Positions 45,235 through 55,182 of a DNA stretch of 64,000 nucleotides are shown piece by piece (the first letter of the stretch is position 1; each line of letters opens with the position of its first letter). The DNA lies in the NCBI RefSeq assembly GCF_028010285.1, contig NZ_CP116304.1, forward strand, positions 5,658,501-5,722,500, written 5' to 3'. The stretch comes from Pseudomonas sp. Q1-7 (GTDB lineage Bacteria; Pseudomonadota; Gammaproteobacteria; Pseudomonadales; Pseudomonadaceae). The notes under the pieces were generated by a model, which made no database searches, was not told the origin of the DNA, and worked only from the letters and a program-made list of their open reading frames with translations. The translations under genes and the position numbers were made by a program.

Positions 45235-45771
45235 CTACAGATCCTCTTCCTCCACCAGGCGCACGCTGCCGGCGTCCATCGCGTAGGCAGCGTCGGCCAG
45301 GTCGTTGCTGACCGGCTCTACCCTGAGGGTGCCGTCGACCCAGATGGGCGCATAGATGTCGTCGAGCTGGATGCCCCTGGGGTAGCGCACCAGCACGATC
45401 TGGTTCGGCGGAGGCGGCGGCACGTGGATGCAGGCGCCGGGGTAGGGCACCAGGAAGAACAGCGTACTGCGGCCCTTGGCGTCGCTTTCCAGCGGCACCG
45501 GGTAGCCGCCGATGTGGATCGTCTTGCCGTCCAGCGCGGCCACGGTCTTCGCCGAATACATCACCGCCGGCAGGTTCTTGTCCTGCTGCTTGAGGCCGCC
45601 TTTCTGGCCGAAGGTGCCGTCAAGCTCAGGGCTGTCGTGGCTGATTTCCGGCATGTCCTCAAGGGCCTTGCGGTCCTCGGGCGGCATCAGTTCCAGCCAG
45701 TCGGTTTCGGGAAGCTCGGCACGGACGAGGGTGCAGCAGAACAGCAGGAGCAGGCAGGCGAGACGGCGCAT
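45235..45771 (-). CDS. DUF3299 exported protein
   Basis: The 178-residue protein has a signal peptide (MRRLACLLLLFCCTLVRA) and the DUF3299 core with IHIGGYPVPLESDAKGRSTL, FFLVPYPGACIHVPPPPPNQ and DIYAPIWVDGTLRVEP. It is periplasmic and is often encoded near ABC transport or metal-handling genes in other bacteria; no specific function is known to me. It converges with the mutarotase gene. Confidence 0.88.
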   Translation of the reverse strand: MRRLACLLLLFCCTLVRAELPETDWLELMPPEDRKALEDMPEISHDSPELDGTFGQKGGLKQQDKNLPAVMYSAKTVAALDGKTIHIGGYPVPLESDAKGRSTLFFLVPYPGACIHVPPPPPNQIVLVRYPRGIQLDDIYAPIWVDGTLRVEPVSNDLADAAYAMDAGSVRLVEEEDL

Positions 45772-45860
45772 GGGAAGACTCGTGAATCGGGCTGGAAGCG
45801 ACAGGCGCTAAGACTAAAGCCTCGCCGTGCCGGTTCCCAGCCCTGCCGAAAGGCGGCTCG

Positions 45861-46106
45861 CTAGCTCTTCTTCACCAGTCCGTAGATCACCAACAACACC
45901 ACCGCGCCCACCACCGCGCCGATGAAGCCCGCCACCTGGCCGGCCTGGTAGATGCCGATGGCCTGGCCGCCATAGGTGGCCAGCAGCGAACCGCCGATGC
46001 CGAGCAGGATGGTCATGATCCAGCCCATGCTGTCGTCGCCGGGCTTGATGAAGCGTGCGACCAGGCCAACGATCAGCCCGATGAAGATGGTGCTGATGAT
46101 CCCCAT
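45861..46106 (-). CDS. GlsB/YeaQ/YmgE-family small membrane protein
   Basis: This 81-residue membrane protein has three hydrophobic segments with the transglycosylase-associated family sequence MGIISTIFIGLIVGLVARF, GWIMTILLGIGGSLLATYGG and FIGAVVGAVVLLVIYG. The true start is the ATG at 46106, with GGAGG eight bases upstream; the frame continues far upstream without meaning. Such proteins are stress-associated, but their biochemical role is unknown. Confidence 0.93.
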   Translation of the reverse strand: MGIISTIFIGLIVGLVARFIKPGDDSMGWIMTILLGIGGSLLATYGGQAIGIYQAGQVAGFIGAVVGAVVLLVIYGLVKKS

Positions 46107-46201
46107 GACATGCCCTCCGAAGGTAGTTGAGGCATGCCTGAGCCTAGTTGTCCGCGAGGCGGCTCGCCATCGGCCGCCCCTTGCGGGGCGGCCGCGGCCC
46201 G

Positions 46202-47287
46202 TCAGGCCTTGGCGATCAGGGCTTCGACAGCGGCGATCTGCCGGTCGAGGGTGGCGCGGTCGGCGCTGCGCAGGGTGGCGTGACCCACCTTGCGGCCGGC
46301 CTTGAAGGCCTTGCCGTAGTGGTGCAGGTGGCAGTCGGTGATGGCGACCACCTTCTCCACGGCCGGTACTTCGCCGATGAAGTTGAGCATGGCGCTCTCG
46401 CCCAGCTTGGCGGTGGAGCCCAGCGGCAGGCCGGCGACGGCGCGCAGGTGGTTCTCGAACTGGCTGCACTCGGCGCCTTCGATGGTCCAGTGGCCGGAGT
46501 TGTGCACGCGCGGGGCGATTTCGTTGGCCTTCAGGCCGCCGTCCACCTCGAAGAACTCGAAGGCCAGCACGCCGACGTAGTCGAGCTTCTCCAGCACGCG
46601 GCCGACGTAGTCCTCGGCCAGGGTCTGCAGCGGATGGTCGCTGCTGGCGATGGACAGGCGCAGGATGCCGTTCTCGTGGGTGTTGTGCACCAGCGGGTAG
46701 AAGCGGGTCTCGCCGTCGCGGGCGCGCACCGCCACCAGGGAAACTTCCCCGGTGAACGGCACGAAGCCTTCGAGGATGCAGGGCACGCTGCCCAGTTCGG
46801 CGAAGGCGCCGACGACGTCCTCGGGCTTGCGCAGGACCTTCTGGCCCTTGCCGTCGTAGCCCAGGGTGCGGGTCTTGAGCACGGCCGGCAGACCGATATC
46901 GGCCGCCGCGGCGTCGAGGTCGGCCTGGGACTGGATGTCGGCGAATTCGGGGGTGGGGATGCCGAGGTCCTTGAACATGGACTTCTCGAACCAGCGGTCG
47001 CGGGCGATACGCAGGGACTCGGCGCTCGGGTAGACCGGCACGAACTGCGAAAGGAAGGCCACGGTTTCGGCCGGCACGCTCTCGAACTCGAATGTCACCA
47101 GGTCCACTTCATCGGCCAGTTGGCGCAGGTGGTCCTGGTCGCCGTAGTCGGCGCGGATGTGCTCGCCGAGGGCGGCGGCGCAGGCGTCCGGCGCCGGGTC
47201 GAGGAAGGCGAAGTTCATGCCCAGCGGAGTGCCCGCCAGGGCCATCATGCGGCCCAGCTGGCCGCCACCGATTACGCCGATTTTCAT
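46202..47287 (-). CDS. purK: 5-(carboxyamino)imidazole ribonucleotide synthase
   Basis: PurK uses ATP and bicarbonate to convert AIR to N5-CAIR in purine synthesis. The 361-residue ATP-grasp enzyme starts MKIGVIGGGQLGRMMALAG and contains LKTRTLGYDGKGQKVLR and FEFFEVDGGLKANEIAPRVH, which carry ATP and metal ligands. It is four bases downstream of purE, so both steps of the N5-CAIR route are made together. Confidence 0.97.
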   Translation of the reverse strand: MKIGVIGGGQLGRMMALAGTPLGMNFAFLDPAPDACAAALGEHIRADYGDQDHLRQLADEVDLVTFEFESVPAETVAFLSQFVPVYPSAESLRIARDRWFEKSMFKDLGIPTPEFADIQSQADLDAAAADIGLPAVLKTRTLGYDGKGQKVLRKPEDVVGAFAELGSVPCILEGFVPFTGEVSLVAVRARDGETRFYPLVHNTHENGILRLSIASSDHPLQTLAEDYVGRVLEKLDYVGVLAFEFFEVDGGLKANEIAPRVHNSGHWTIEGAECSQFENHLRAVAGLPLGSTAKLGESAMLNFIGEVPAVEKVVAITDCHLHHYGKAFKAGRKVGHATLRSADRATLDRQIAAVEALIAKA

Positions 47288-47291
47288 GGGG

Positions 47292-47783
47292 TCAGGCCTC
47301 GCGCGGATCCGAGTTGTCGAGGACCATGTCGGTCTGCTCGCGGCGGAAGTCCTTCAGCGCGACGTGGTACTTGGGGTACTTGCCGCCGAGGATGCTGGCC
47401 GCCATCAGCGCCGCGTTGATCGCGCCGGCCTTGCCGATGGCCAGGGTGCCGACCGGAATGCCGGCGGGCATCTGCACGATGGACAGCAGGGAATCGACGC
47501 CGGAGAGCATGGACGACTGCACCGGCACGCCGAGCACCGGCAGGTGGGTCTTGGCGGCGCACATGCCCGGCAGGTGGGCGGCACCGCCGGCGCCGGCAAT
47601 GATCACCTCGATGCCACGGCCTTCGGCCTCTTCGGCGTACTGGAACAGCAGGTCCGGGGTGCGGTGGGCGGAAACCACCTTGACCTCGTAGGGAATGCCC
47701 AGCTTGTCCAGCATGTCGGCGGTGTGGCTGAGGGTGCTCCAGTCGGACTTGGAGCCCATGATCACGCCTACCAGTGCGCTCAT
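47292..47783 (-). CDS. purE: N5-carboxyaminoimidazole ribonucleotide mutase
   Basis: PurE moves the carboxyl group of N5-CAIR to give CAIR. The 163-residue protein has the nucleotide-binding [20 protein letters not shown] start, the catalytic His in VSAHRTPD, and [18 protein letters not shown]. It is the first gene of purEK, with a hairpin-containing leader of about 110 bases. All expected residues are present. Confidence 0.98.
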   Translation of the reverse strand: MSALVGVIMGSKSDWSTLSHTADMLDKLGIPYEVKVVSAHRTPDLLFQYAEEAEGRGIEVIIAGAGGAAHLPGMCAAKTHLPVLGVPVQSSMLSGVDSLLSIVQMPAGIPVGTLAIGKAGAINAALMAASILGGKYPKYHVALKDFRREQTDMVLDNSDPREA

Positions 47784-47829
47784 CGTCGTGCCTCGTCAAA
47801 GTGCGCCGGTTGGCGCGACCAAAAACCAA

Positions 47830-47853
47830 CAAGCCACGCGATGGCGTGGCTTG
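47830..47853 (-). terminator. hairpin with T tract in the purE leader
   Basis: On the minus strand a perfect ten-base-pair stem (47853-47844 with 47839-47830) and four-base loop is followed by TTGGTTTTTGG. It lies 47 bases before the purE start and downstream of a TATACT -10-like element (47909-47904). It could end read-through from the LysR gene upstream, or act as an attenuator of purEK. Confidence 0.6.
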
Positions 47854-48010
47854 TCTGCGATGTGGGCCGGGACGCGGGGCGCGCGGCCGGCCGAAGGCCG
47901 CGCAGTATAACGCAAAGCCACGTCCGGCGGGCATTGGCCCTTACCGCTCGTCCAGAGCCCGGCGCGACGGCGCTAACTGGCGATGGCGCGGTGCCGGCAG
48001 GCGCGCCGAC

Positions 48011-48919
48011 TCAGCCTTCGCTGCCCATCCCGCCCTCCAGCTTGCGCCAGAGCAGGCGCACCGCCGCCTTGCGCACCAGGGCGCAGCGGTACAGGCGGAT
48101 CTCCAGCGGCACATGCCACTGGTTGCCACCGCACACCACGAGGTCGCCACGGGCCAGCTCGGCCTGGGCGCTGAAATGCGGTACCCAGGCCACGCCCAGC
48201 CCCTGCAGGGCCATGCTCTTCAGGCTGTCGGCCATGGCCGTCTCGTACACGGTGGTGGAACGCAGCGCGCGCTGGCGCAGCAGCAGGTTCACCGAACGGC
48301 CGAGGAAGGCGCCGGCGCTGTAGGCCAGCAACGGCACGCTCTGGCCGCTGTCCAGTTCGTAGAGCGGCTTGCCGGCGCCATCCACCGCGCACACCGGCAG
48401 CATCTCGGTACGCCCCAGGTGCATGGAGGGGAAGATTTCCGGGTCCATCTGCAGCGCCGCGTCCGGGTCGTAGAAGGCCAGGATCAGGTCGCAACCGCCT
48501 TCGCGCAGGGAATGCACCGCCTCGCCCACGTTGGTGGCGATCAACCGGCTGGCGATGCTCAGTCCCTCGGCCCGCAGCCGGGCGATCCATTGCGGGAAGA
48601 ACCCCAGGGCCAGGGAGTGGGCGGCGGCGAACTGCAACACCTCGCCCTGCTGGCCTTCCAGGTGATGCAGATGACGCACCACCTCGCCCAGTTGATCCAC
48701 CAGGCTGCGCGCGGTCACCAGGAACAGCTGGCCCGATTCGGTGAGCTCCACCGGCGTGCGCGAGCGGTTCACCAGGGTCAGCCCCAGCGCCGCCTCCAGG
48801 CTGCGGATACGCCGGCTGAAGGCCGGCTGGGTGACGAAGCGCCGCTCGGCGGCCTGGGAGAAGCTGCGGGTATTGGCCAGGGCGACGAAGTCTTCCAGCC
48901 ACTTGGTTTCCAGGTTCAT
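48011..48919 (-). CDS. LysR-family regulator, HypT-like
   Basis: The 302-residue regulator has a LysR helix-turn-helix (LETKWLEDFVALANTRSFSQ and AAERRFVTQPAFSRRIRSLE) and an effector-binding domain. The start strongly resembles E. coli HypT/YjiE, a hypochlorite sensor, but the methionine and cysteine sensing residues cannot be checked here. The ATG at 48919 has GGA eight bases upstream and the LysR-typical spacing; an upstream ATG at 48955 would add 12 residues. It is divergent from aspA, and I recall the same arrangement in P. aeruginosa. Confidence 0.88.
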   Translation of the reverse strand: MNLETKWLEDFVALANTRSFSQAAERRFVTQPAFSRRIRSLEAALGLTLVNRSRTPVELTESGQLFLVTARSLVDQLGEVVRHLHHLEGQQGEVLQFAAAHSLALGFFPQWIARLRAEGLSIASRLIATNVGEAVHSLREGGCDLILAFYDPDAALQMDPEIFPSMHLGRTEMLPVCAVDGAGKPLYELDSGQSVPLLAYSAGAFLGRSVNLLLRQRALRSTTVYETAMADSLKSMALQGLGVAWVPHFSAQAELARGDLVVCGGNQWHVPLEIRLYRCALVRKAAVRLLWRKLEGGMGSEG

Positions 48920-49099
48920 CGGTGTTTTCCGGCAATGCTCGATTTTGGTGCGCACGTCCGCAGGCGAAGCCGCGTCACGTTGGCATTATGCCGATTGTGC
49001 ATGACCCAGCGAATAACAGCATTGGCCGACAAACGGCCAGAGGCCTAGATTATTGGGCATCGCGGCACTGGCCGTGCTCCCCCAGAGATGAATAGCATC

Positions 49100-50524
<1,425 letters not shown>

Positions 50525-50572
50525 TCAGGCAAACGAACTCACCAGGAGGGGCCTTGCCCCTTCATCCTTCGA

Positions 50573-50598
50573 GGATGGCGCCAGCCATCCTTTTTTTT
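50573..50598 (+). terminator. rho-independent terminator after aspA
   Basis: A perfect seven-base-pair stem (50573-50579 with 50584-50590) with a four-base loop is followed by eight T. It lies about 50 bases after the aspA stop. Confidence 0.94.
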
Positions 50599-50649
50599 GC
50601 CTGTGGAAAAGTGGCCAAGCCCCCCACGCGGAGGCTGATTCAACCCTAG

Positions 50650-50674
50650 GGTGGATAGCGCTCTTCTATCCACC
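50650..50674. repeat. short pseudomonad intergenic palindrome
   Basis: Arms GGTGGATAG (50650-50658) and CTATCCACC (50666-50674) form a perfect nine-base-pair hairpin between aspA and the convergent MocR-type gene. The sequence is of the GGGTGGATAACGC type common between pseudomonad genes and may serve as the terminator of the MocR-type gene. Confidence 0.6.
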
Positions 50675-50707
50675 AGCGGAGCCGGGCCGAATCCCGATAG
50701 ATCCGGG

Positions 50708-52174
50708 CTACAGATCCCAGGCCCTGCTCAGCGCCCGGATCGCCTCGGCGATCTGCGCTTCCGGCACCGCGGCAAAGCCCAGCACCAGTCCCGCGCGGTT
50801 ATCCACAGGCTCGGCGCTGTTCTCCAGCCAGTATTCGCTCAACCCGTTCATTTCCACCCCGGCTGCGCGGGCGGCGGCCAGCAGTTCGCGCTCGCGCGCC
50901 AGGCTCTCCACCCGTATGCAGAGGTGCAGGCCGGCCTCCACCGGGGGCATCGGCGCGCAGCCGGGAATGGCCGCCGGCCAGTCGCGCAAAAGCGCATCAC
51001 GCCGGGCACGGGCAGCCTGGCGCATGCGCCGTACATGGCGCTGGAAGTGGCCGGCGGCGATGAACTCGGCCATCACCGCCTGGGTGCCGATCTCGGAGTG
51101 GCGCATGTCCAGGGCGCGGCGGCGGGCGAAGGCTTCCGCCAGGGTCGGCGGCAGCACCATGTAGCCCAGGCGCAAGGCCGGGAAGGCGATCTTGCAGAAG
51201 GTGCCGACATAGATCACCCGCCCCTGCCGGTCCAGCGCCGCGAGGGGTGCCAGCGGAGTTCCGCTGTAGCGGTATTCGCCGTCGTAGTCGTCCTCGACTA
51301 TCCAGCCGCCCTCGCGCTCGGCCCATTCCAGCAGCTCCAGGCGCCGCGCCAGCGACAGGGTCACTCCGCTGGGGTACTGGTGCGAGGGCGTGACGTAGGC
51401 CAGCCGGCAATGCTCCAGCCGCGCCAGCGCCGCGCAGTCCAGGCCATCGTTATCCACAGGTACGCCGCAGAGTTCGGCACCGGCCACGGCGAAGGCATGG
51501 CCGGCGGCGCGGTAACCGGGGTTCTCGATGGCCACGCGGTCACCGGGCTGCACCAGCAACTGGGCGCAGAGGCTGATCGCCTGCTGGGCACCGCAGGTGA
51601 TCACCACCTGCGCCGGGTCGCAGGCCAGCCCGCGGCTGCTGCGCAGGTAGGCGGCCACCAGCTCGCGCAGGCCCCAGTCCCCCGCCGGATCACCGTAGCC
51701 CAGGCGCGCCAGCGAGGGCTTGCGCCAGAAGCGTGCCGAGAGCCGCGCCCAGGTTTCGAAGGGAAACAGGTCGAAGGCCGGCACGCCGATGCGGAACGCC
51801 CGTGGCGCACCGCTCACGGGCGGCGGCAGGTGATGGTTGTGCAGGCGTTCCAGCGCCGGCCCTGCCGCCGCGCCGGCAGCTGTCGGCTGGGGCGCCGGCC
51901 GCGCTGTGGATAACTCGGCCACGTAGGTGCCGTCGCCGACCCGGCCTGCCACATAGCCTTCGGCGTAGAGCTGGTCGAAGGCGCGCGTCACGGTATTGCG
52001 GGAAATCCCCAGCAGCACCGCCAGGTCGCGGGTCGCTGGCAGTCGCGTGCGGCTGCCCAGGCGGCCATCGAGGATGCGTTCGCGCAGGGCCTGGTAGAGC
52101 TGGCGTGCCAGGCCCCGGCCCGGGTCCAGGCGAATTCCGGAAAGGTCGACGGGAAGGGGAGGCGTGGCAGGCAT
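50708..52174 (-). CDS. MocR/PdxR-type regulator (GntR domain plus aminotransferase-like domain)
   Basis: The 488-residue protein joins an N-terminal GntR winged helix (RLPATRDLAVLLGISRNTVT, about 35-75) to a class I aminotransferase-like domain (about 115-480). The PLP-binding lysine is in VGTFCKIAFPALRLGYM, and other PLP contacts are seen in VEDDYDGEYRYSG and TPSHQYPSG. MocR proteins sense PLP or amino compounds and control one or a few adjacent genes. It is divergent from the PaiB-type gene across about 100 bases, which is therefore its likely target. Confidence 0.93.
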   Translation of the reverse strand: MPATPPLPVDLSGIRLDPGRGLARQLYQALRERILDGRLGSRTRLPATRDLAVLLGISRNTVTRAFDQLYAEGYVAGRVGDGTYVAELSTARPAPQPTAAGAAAGPALERLHNHHLPPPVSGAPRAFRIGVPAFDLFPFETWARLSARFWRKPSLARLGYGDPAGDWGLRELVAAYLRSSRGLACDPAQVVITCGAQQAISLCAQLLVQPGDRVAIENPGYRAAGHAFAVAGAELCGVPVDNDGLDCAALARLEHCRLAYVTPSHQYPSGVTLSLARRLELLEWAEREGGWIVEDDYDGEYRYSGTPLAPLAALDRQGRVIYVGTFCKIAFPALRLGYMVLPPTLAEAFARRRALDMRHSEIGTQAVMAEFIAAGHFQRHVRRMRQAARARRDALLRDWPAAIPGCAPMPPVEAGLHLCIRVESLARERELLAAARAAGVEMNGLSEYWLENSAEPVDNRAGLVLGFAAVPEAQIAEAIRALSRAWDL

Positions 52175-52274
52175 GCTGGACCTCTTATTGGCTCTATCAA
52201 ACTGGCGGGAAATGGATCTTACAACAGTCCAATATCCTGCCTAGCATGAAGCCATGCCACCAGGAGACGCCTTC

Positions 52275-52907
52275 ATGTACATCCCCGCCGCTTTCCGCCA
52301 GGACGACCTTGCCCAGCTCCACGGGCAAATCCACGCCACCGGCCTCGCCCTGCTCACCAGCGCCGGGGGCAAAGGGCTCATGGCCAGCCACCTGCCCCTG
52401 CTGCTGGAGCCCGGCGAGGGCGAATTCGGCACGCTCTACGGCCACTTCGCCCGCGCCAATCCGCACTGGCGCGACCTGGCCGACGGTGCCGAGGCGCTGG
52501 TGGTTTTCCAGGGACCGGACGCCTACGTCAGCCCCGGCTGGTACCCGGCCAAGGCCGAGCACGGCAAGGTGGTGCCGACCTGGAACTACATCGCCGTGCA
52601 CGCCTGGGGGCAGGCCGAGGTATTCGACGACGCCGAGCGCCTGCTGACCCTGGTGGGCCGCCTGAGCCAGCGCCACGAATCCGGACGCCCACAGCCCTGG
52701 GCGGTGGAGGAGGCGCCACGCGACTACCTCGACGCCATGCTCCGCGCCATCGTCGGCTTCGCCTTGCCGATCCGCCGCCTGGAGGGCAAGTGGAAGCTCG
52801 GCCAGAACCGCTCCGCCGCCGACCAGGCCGGGGTGCGCGAGGGCCTGGCCGCCTCGGCCAACCCGCGCGACCGCGAGCTGGCCGCGCGCATGCCCCTCAC
52901 CGACTGA
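52275..52907 (+). CDS. PaiB-family FMN-binding protein
   Basis: The 210-residue protein belongs to the FMN-binding negative transcriptional regulator (PaiB) family: MYIPAAFRQDDLAQLHGQIH, LMASHLPLLLEPGEGEFGTL, VVFQGPDAYVSPGWYPAK and VPTWNYIAVHAWGQ. Family members bind FMN in a split-barrel fold; in Bacillus PaiB affects protease and sporulation genes, and its partner PaiA is an acetyltransferase. Here two acetyltransferase genes follow immediately, echoing that pairing. The ATG at 52275 has AGGAGA nine bases upstream. Confidence 0.92.
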   Translation: MYIPAAFRQDDLAQLHGQIHATGLALLTSAGGKGLMASHLPLLLEPGEGEFGTLYGHFARANPHWRDLADGAEALVVFQGPDAYVSPGWYPAKAEHGKVVPTWNYIAVHAWGQAEVFDDAERLLTLVGRLSQRHESGRPQPWAVEEAPRDYLDAMLRAIVGFALPIRRLEGKWKLGQNRSAADQAGVREGLAASANPRDRELAARMPLTD

Positions 52908-52926
52908 TCCCACGCAAGGAACCGCC

Positions 52927-53379
52927 ATGTCCGCCGCACCGCTCGACATCCGCCCGGTCAGCGCCACCGACCATGCCGCCTGGCTGCCCCTCTGGCAGGG
53001 CTACCAGCGCTTCTACCAGACCGAGATTGCCGCCATGACCAGCGAAACGACCTGGCAACGCTTCCTCGATCCGGCCGAGCCGATGCACGCGGCGCTGGCC
53101 TGGCAGAACGGCAAGGCCGTGGGGATGGTGCACTACCTTTTCCACCGCAGTTGCTGGACGCTCGGCGACTACGTCTACCTGCAGGACCTGTACGTCGTCG
53201 AAGGGCTGCGCGGCGGCGGCATTGGCCGCCAGTTGATCGAGCACGTCTACGCCCAGGCCCGCGACGCCGGTGCTGCGCGGGTGCATTGGCTGACCCATGA
53301 AACCAATAGCGACGCCATGCAGCTCTACGACCGCATTGCCGAGCGTTCCGGCTTCGTCCAGTACCGCAAGATCCTCTGA
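52927..53379 (+). CDS. GNAT-family N-acetyltransferase
   Basis: The 150-residue protein has the acetyl-CoA-binding motif A (YLQDLYVVEGLRGGGIGRQL, with RGGGIGRQ matching RxxGxG/A) and the C-terminal THETNSDAMQLYDRIAERSG region typical of small-molecule or amino-group acetyltransferases. It starts 19 bases after the PaiB-type gene with an AAGGA site. It may acetylate a polyamine or amino acid by analogy with PaiA, but the substrate is not evident. Confidence 0.92.
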   Translation: MSAAPLDIRPVSATDHAAWLPLWQGYQRFYQTEIAAMTSETTWQRFLDPAEPMHAALAWQNGKAVGMVHYLFHRSCWTLGDYVYLQDLYVVEGLRGGGIGRQLIEHVYAQARDAGAARVHWLTHETNSDAMQLYDRIAERSGFVQYRKIL

Positions 53380-53391
53380 CCGGAGAGCGCC

Positions 53392-54060
53392 ATGATCGAC
53401 CTCAGCCACTGGCAGCCCCGCCCTGCCCCCGACCACGGTCCGCTGCCGGGGCGCTTCGTGCGCCTGGAAGCGCTGGACGCCCCGCGCCACGGCGACGACC
53501 TCTGGCAAGCCCTGCAGGGCCCGGACCCGGCGCTCTGGGATTACCTGCCCTACGGGCCCTTCGCCAGCCGTGCGCCATTCGACGCCTGGCTGGCCGGCAA
53601 CGCGGCGAGCCGCGACCCGCTGTTCTACGCGGTGATCGACCTGGCCAGCGGCCGCGCCCTGGGCCTGCTCAGCTACCTGCGCATCGCGCCGAAGGACGGC
53701 GTCATCGAAATCGGCCATATCGCCTTCGGCCAGGCCATGCAGCGCACACCGGGTTCCACCGAGGCGGTCTGGCTGCTGGCCCGGCATGCCTTCGACGACC
53801 TGGGCTATCGCCGCCTGGAGTGGAAGTGCAACGCCAGCAACGCCCGCTCCATGCGCGCCGCCGAGCGCCTCGGCTTCCGCCATGAAGGGCTGTTCCGCCA
53901 GCACATGATCGTCAAGGGCCGGAACCGCGACACGGCGTGGTTCTCCATCATCGATGGCGAATGGCCGAGATGCCGGGACGCCTTCGAGCGCTGGCTGGCT
54001 GTGGATAACTTCGACGGCGATGGGCGCCAGCGCCAATCCCTGGAAGGGTTCAGGGGCTGA
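53392..54060 (+). CDS. GNAT-family N-acetyltransferase, RimJ/RimL type
   Basis: The 222-residue protein matches the RimJ/RimL-like acetyltransferase group: RFVRLEALDAPRHGDDLWQA, GVIEIGHIAFGQAMQRTPGS, and WKCNASNARSMRAAERLGFR followed by HEGLFRQHMIVKGRNRDTAW. Relatives acetylate protein N termini or small amines. It starts 12 bases after the preceding acetyltransferase gene, so PaiB-type, GNAT and GNAT genes form one operon. Length is normal. Confidence 0.92.
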   Translation: MIDLSHWQPRPAPDHGPLPGRFVRLEALDAPRHGDDLWQALQGPDPALWDYLPYGPFASRAPFDAWLAGNAASRDPLFYAVIDLASGRALGLLSYLRIAPKDGVIEIGHIAFGQAMQRTPGSTEAVWLLARHAFDDLGYRRLEWKCNASNARSMRAAERLGFRHEGLFRQHMIVKGRNRDTAWFSIIDGEWPRCRDAFERWLAVDNFDGDGRQRQSLEGFRG

Positions 54061-54085
54061 GCCGCGGGGACCGCTACGTGGTCCT

Positions 54086-54160
54086 TTCGCGACTGAAGTC
54101 GCTCCTACAGGGTAGGAGCTGCCTTTGCTGTGGGAGCGAATTCATTCGCGATGCAGGCCG
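54086..54160. repeat. REP-like palindrome cluster
   Basis: Two palindromes, GCGACT-GA-AGTCGC (54089-54102) and GCGAAT-TC-ATTCGC (54136-54149), flank GCTCCTAC/GTAGGAGC and TGTGGGAGC elements. This is the well-known pseudomonad REP type. It lies between convergent genes. Confidence 0.88.
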
Positions 54161-54178
54161 CAGGCCTGCCCCACCCCC

Positions 54179-54997
54179 TCACTCGATCTCGAACAACCCA
54201 TTCCTGAGCGGCGCCACATCCAGGCGCTGGCGCACGTCGTCGTCGATACGCGGGTCGTCCGGGCGGTAGAGCTTCACCTGGCGATAGGCGGCAACGCGGT
54301 TGATCTCCGGGCCCAGGTATTCCCAGACCACGCGGGTGCAGGCCGGGTTGCGCCGGTCGCCGCTGGAGACGCCGGTCTTCAGGCCGTTCAAGCGGGTGAT
54401 GCGGCTCTTGTAGCTGGGAATGAGGATGGTCTGGCTCATCTCGTTGAGGGTGAGGGACTCGTAGTCCATCAGGAACAGGCGGTCCTGCAACTGGAACGCC
54501 GCGCCCAGGTAGCGGCAGCGCACCCAGTCCTCGGCCTGCGAGTCGGGACCGCCTGCGCGCTCCTGGCGTTCCTGGCGCTCGAAGAGGAAGTTGCCGTCGT
54601 CCTCCCACAGGCGCACCAGGGACAGCAGGACGGTGCCGGGCACCGACATGCAGTTGGAGTATTCGAAGTAGAAGCCGCAATAGCGCGCCAGGTTGCCGGA
54701 CTGGGCCCGTAGCGGGTCGAGCAGTTCCAGCAGCGGATCGTTGCGGCCGGCGGCGACCTGGTCCGGCGCGCGGGTCCCGAGCAGGCGGGCGAACTGCTCC
54801 GGCGGCATGGCGATCTCGAAGTCCTCGACGCCGAAGAAGTCGCAGATGCGCTTCAGGTTGTAGGCCGTGGGACGGCTCTGGCCGCTGAGGTACTTGTTGA
54901 ACTGGGCGCGATTGATCGACAGCTTGCGGCACACCTCCGCGATCGATCGGTAATGACTGCAGAGCAGCTTGAGGTTGTTGCCGAGATACTCCGCCAT
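54179..54997 (-). CDS. XRE-family transcriptional regulator
   Basis: The 272-residue protein has an N-terminal helix-turn-helix (LKLLCSHYRSIAEVCRKLSI then NRAQFNKYLSGQSRPTAYNL, about residues 8-60) and a 200-residue C-terminal domain of no type I can name. It probably senses a ligand through that domain. It is divergent from the alanine/glycine symporter gene, and a 10-base inverted repeat surrounds its -10 region, so it likely represses itself and possibly the symporter. Confidence 0.87.
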   Translation of the reverse strand: MAEYLGNNLKLLCSHYRSIAEVCRKLSINRAQFNKYLSGQSRPTAYNLKRICDFFGVEDFEIAMPPEQFARLLGTRAPDQVAAGRNDPLLELLDPLRAQSGNLARYCGFYFEYSNCMSVPGTVLLSLVRLWEDDGNFLFERQERQERAGGPDSQAEDWVRCRYLGAAFQLQDRLFLMDYESLTLNEMSQTILIPSYKSRITRLNGLKTGVSSGDRRNPACTRVVWEYLGPEINRVAAYRQVKLYRPDDPRIDDDVRQRLDVAPLRNGLFEIE

Positions 54998-55012
54998 GCC
55001 ACGGCCCTGCCT

Positions 55013-55050
55013 GATGCGAGTGGCGCGATTATAGCGTCAACTCGCATCAA
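55013..55050. promoter_or_regulatory. 10-base inverted repeat over the XRE promoter
   Basis: TGATGCGAGT (55013-55022) and ACTCGCATCA (55041-55050) are perfect inverted arms 28 bases apart centre to centre. A TATAAT element on the minus strand (55034-55029) lies between them, suited to be the -10 of the XRE gene 16 bases from the first arm. This looks like an autoregulatory operator. Confidence 0.7.
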
Positions 55051-55182
55051 TTTGGTGCAACCTGCGAAATTGCCCCGATGCCGCCCTTGCTCAACCATGC
55101 GCAACCTTCCCGGCGCGGCGGCTCGCTCCCTGTCCGCTACGCTGAATCCCCAACAACAACAAACTGGATCAGGTGAATCGCC

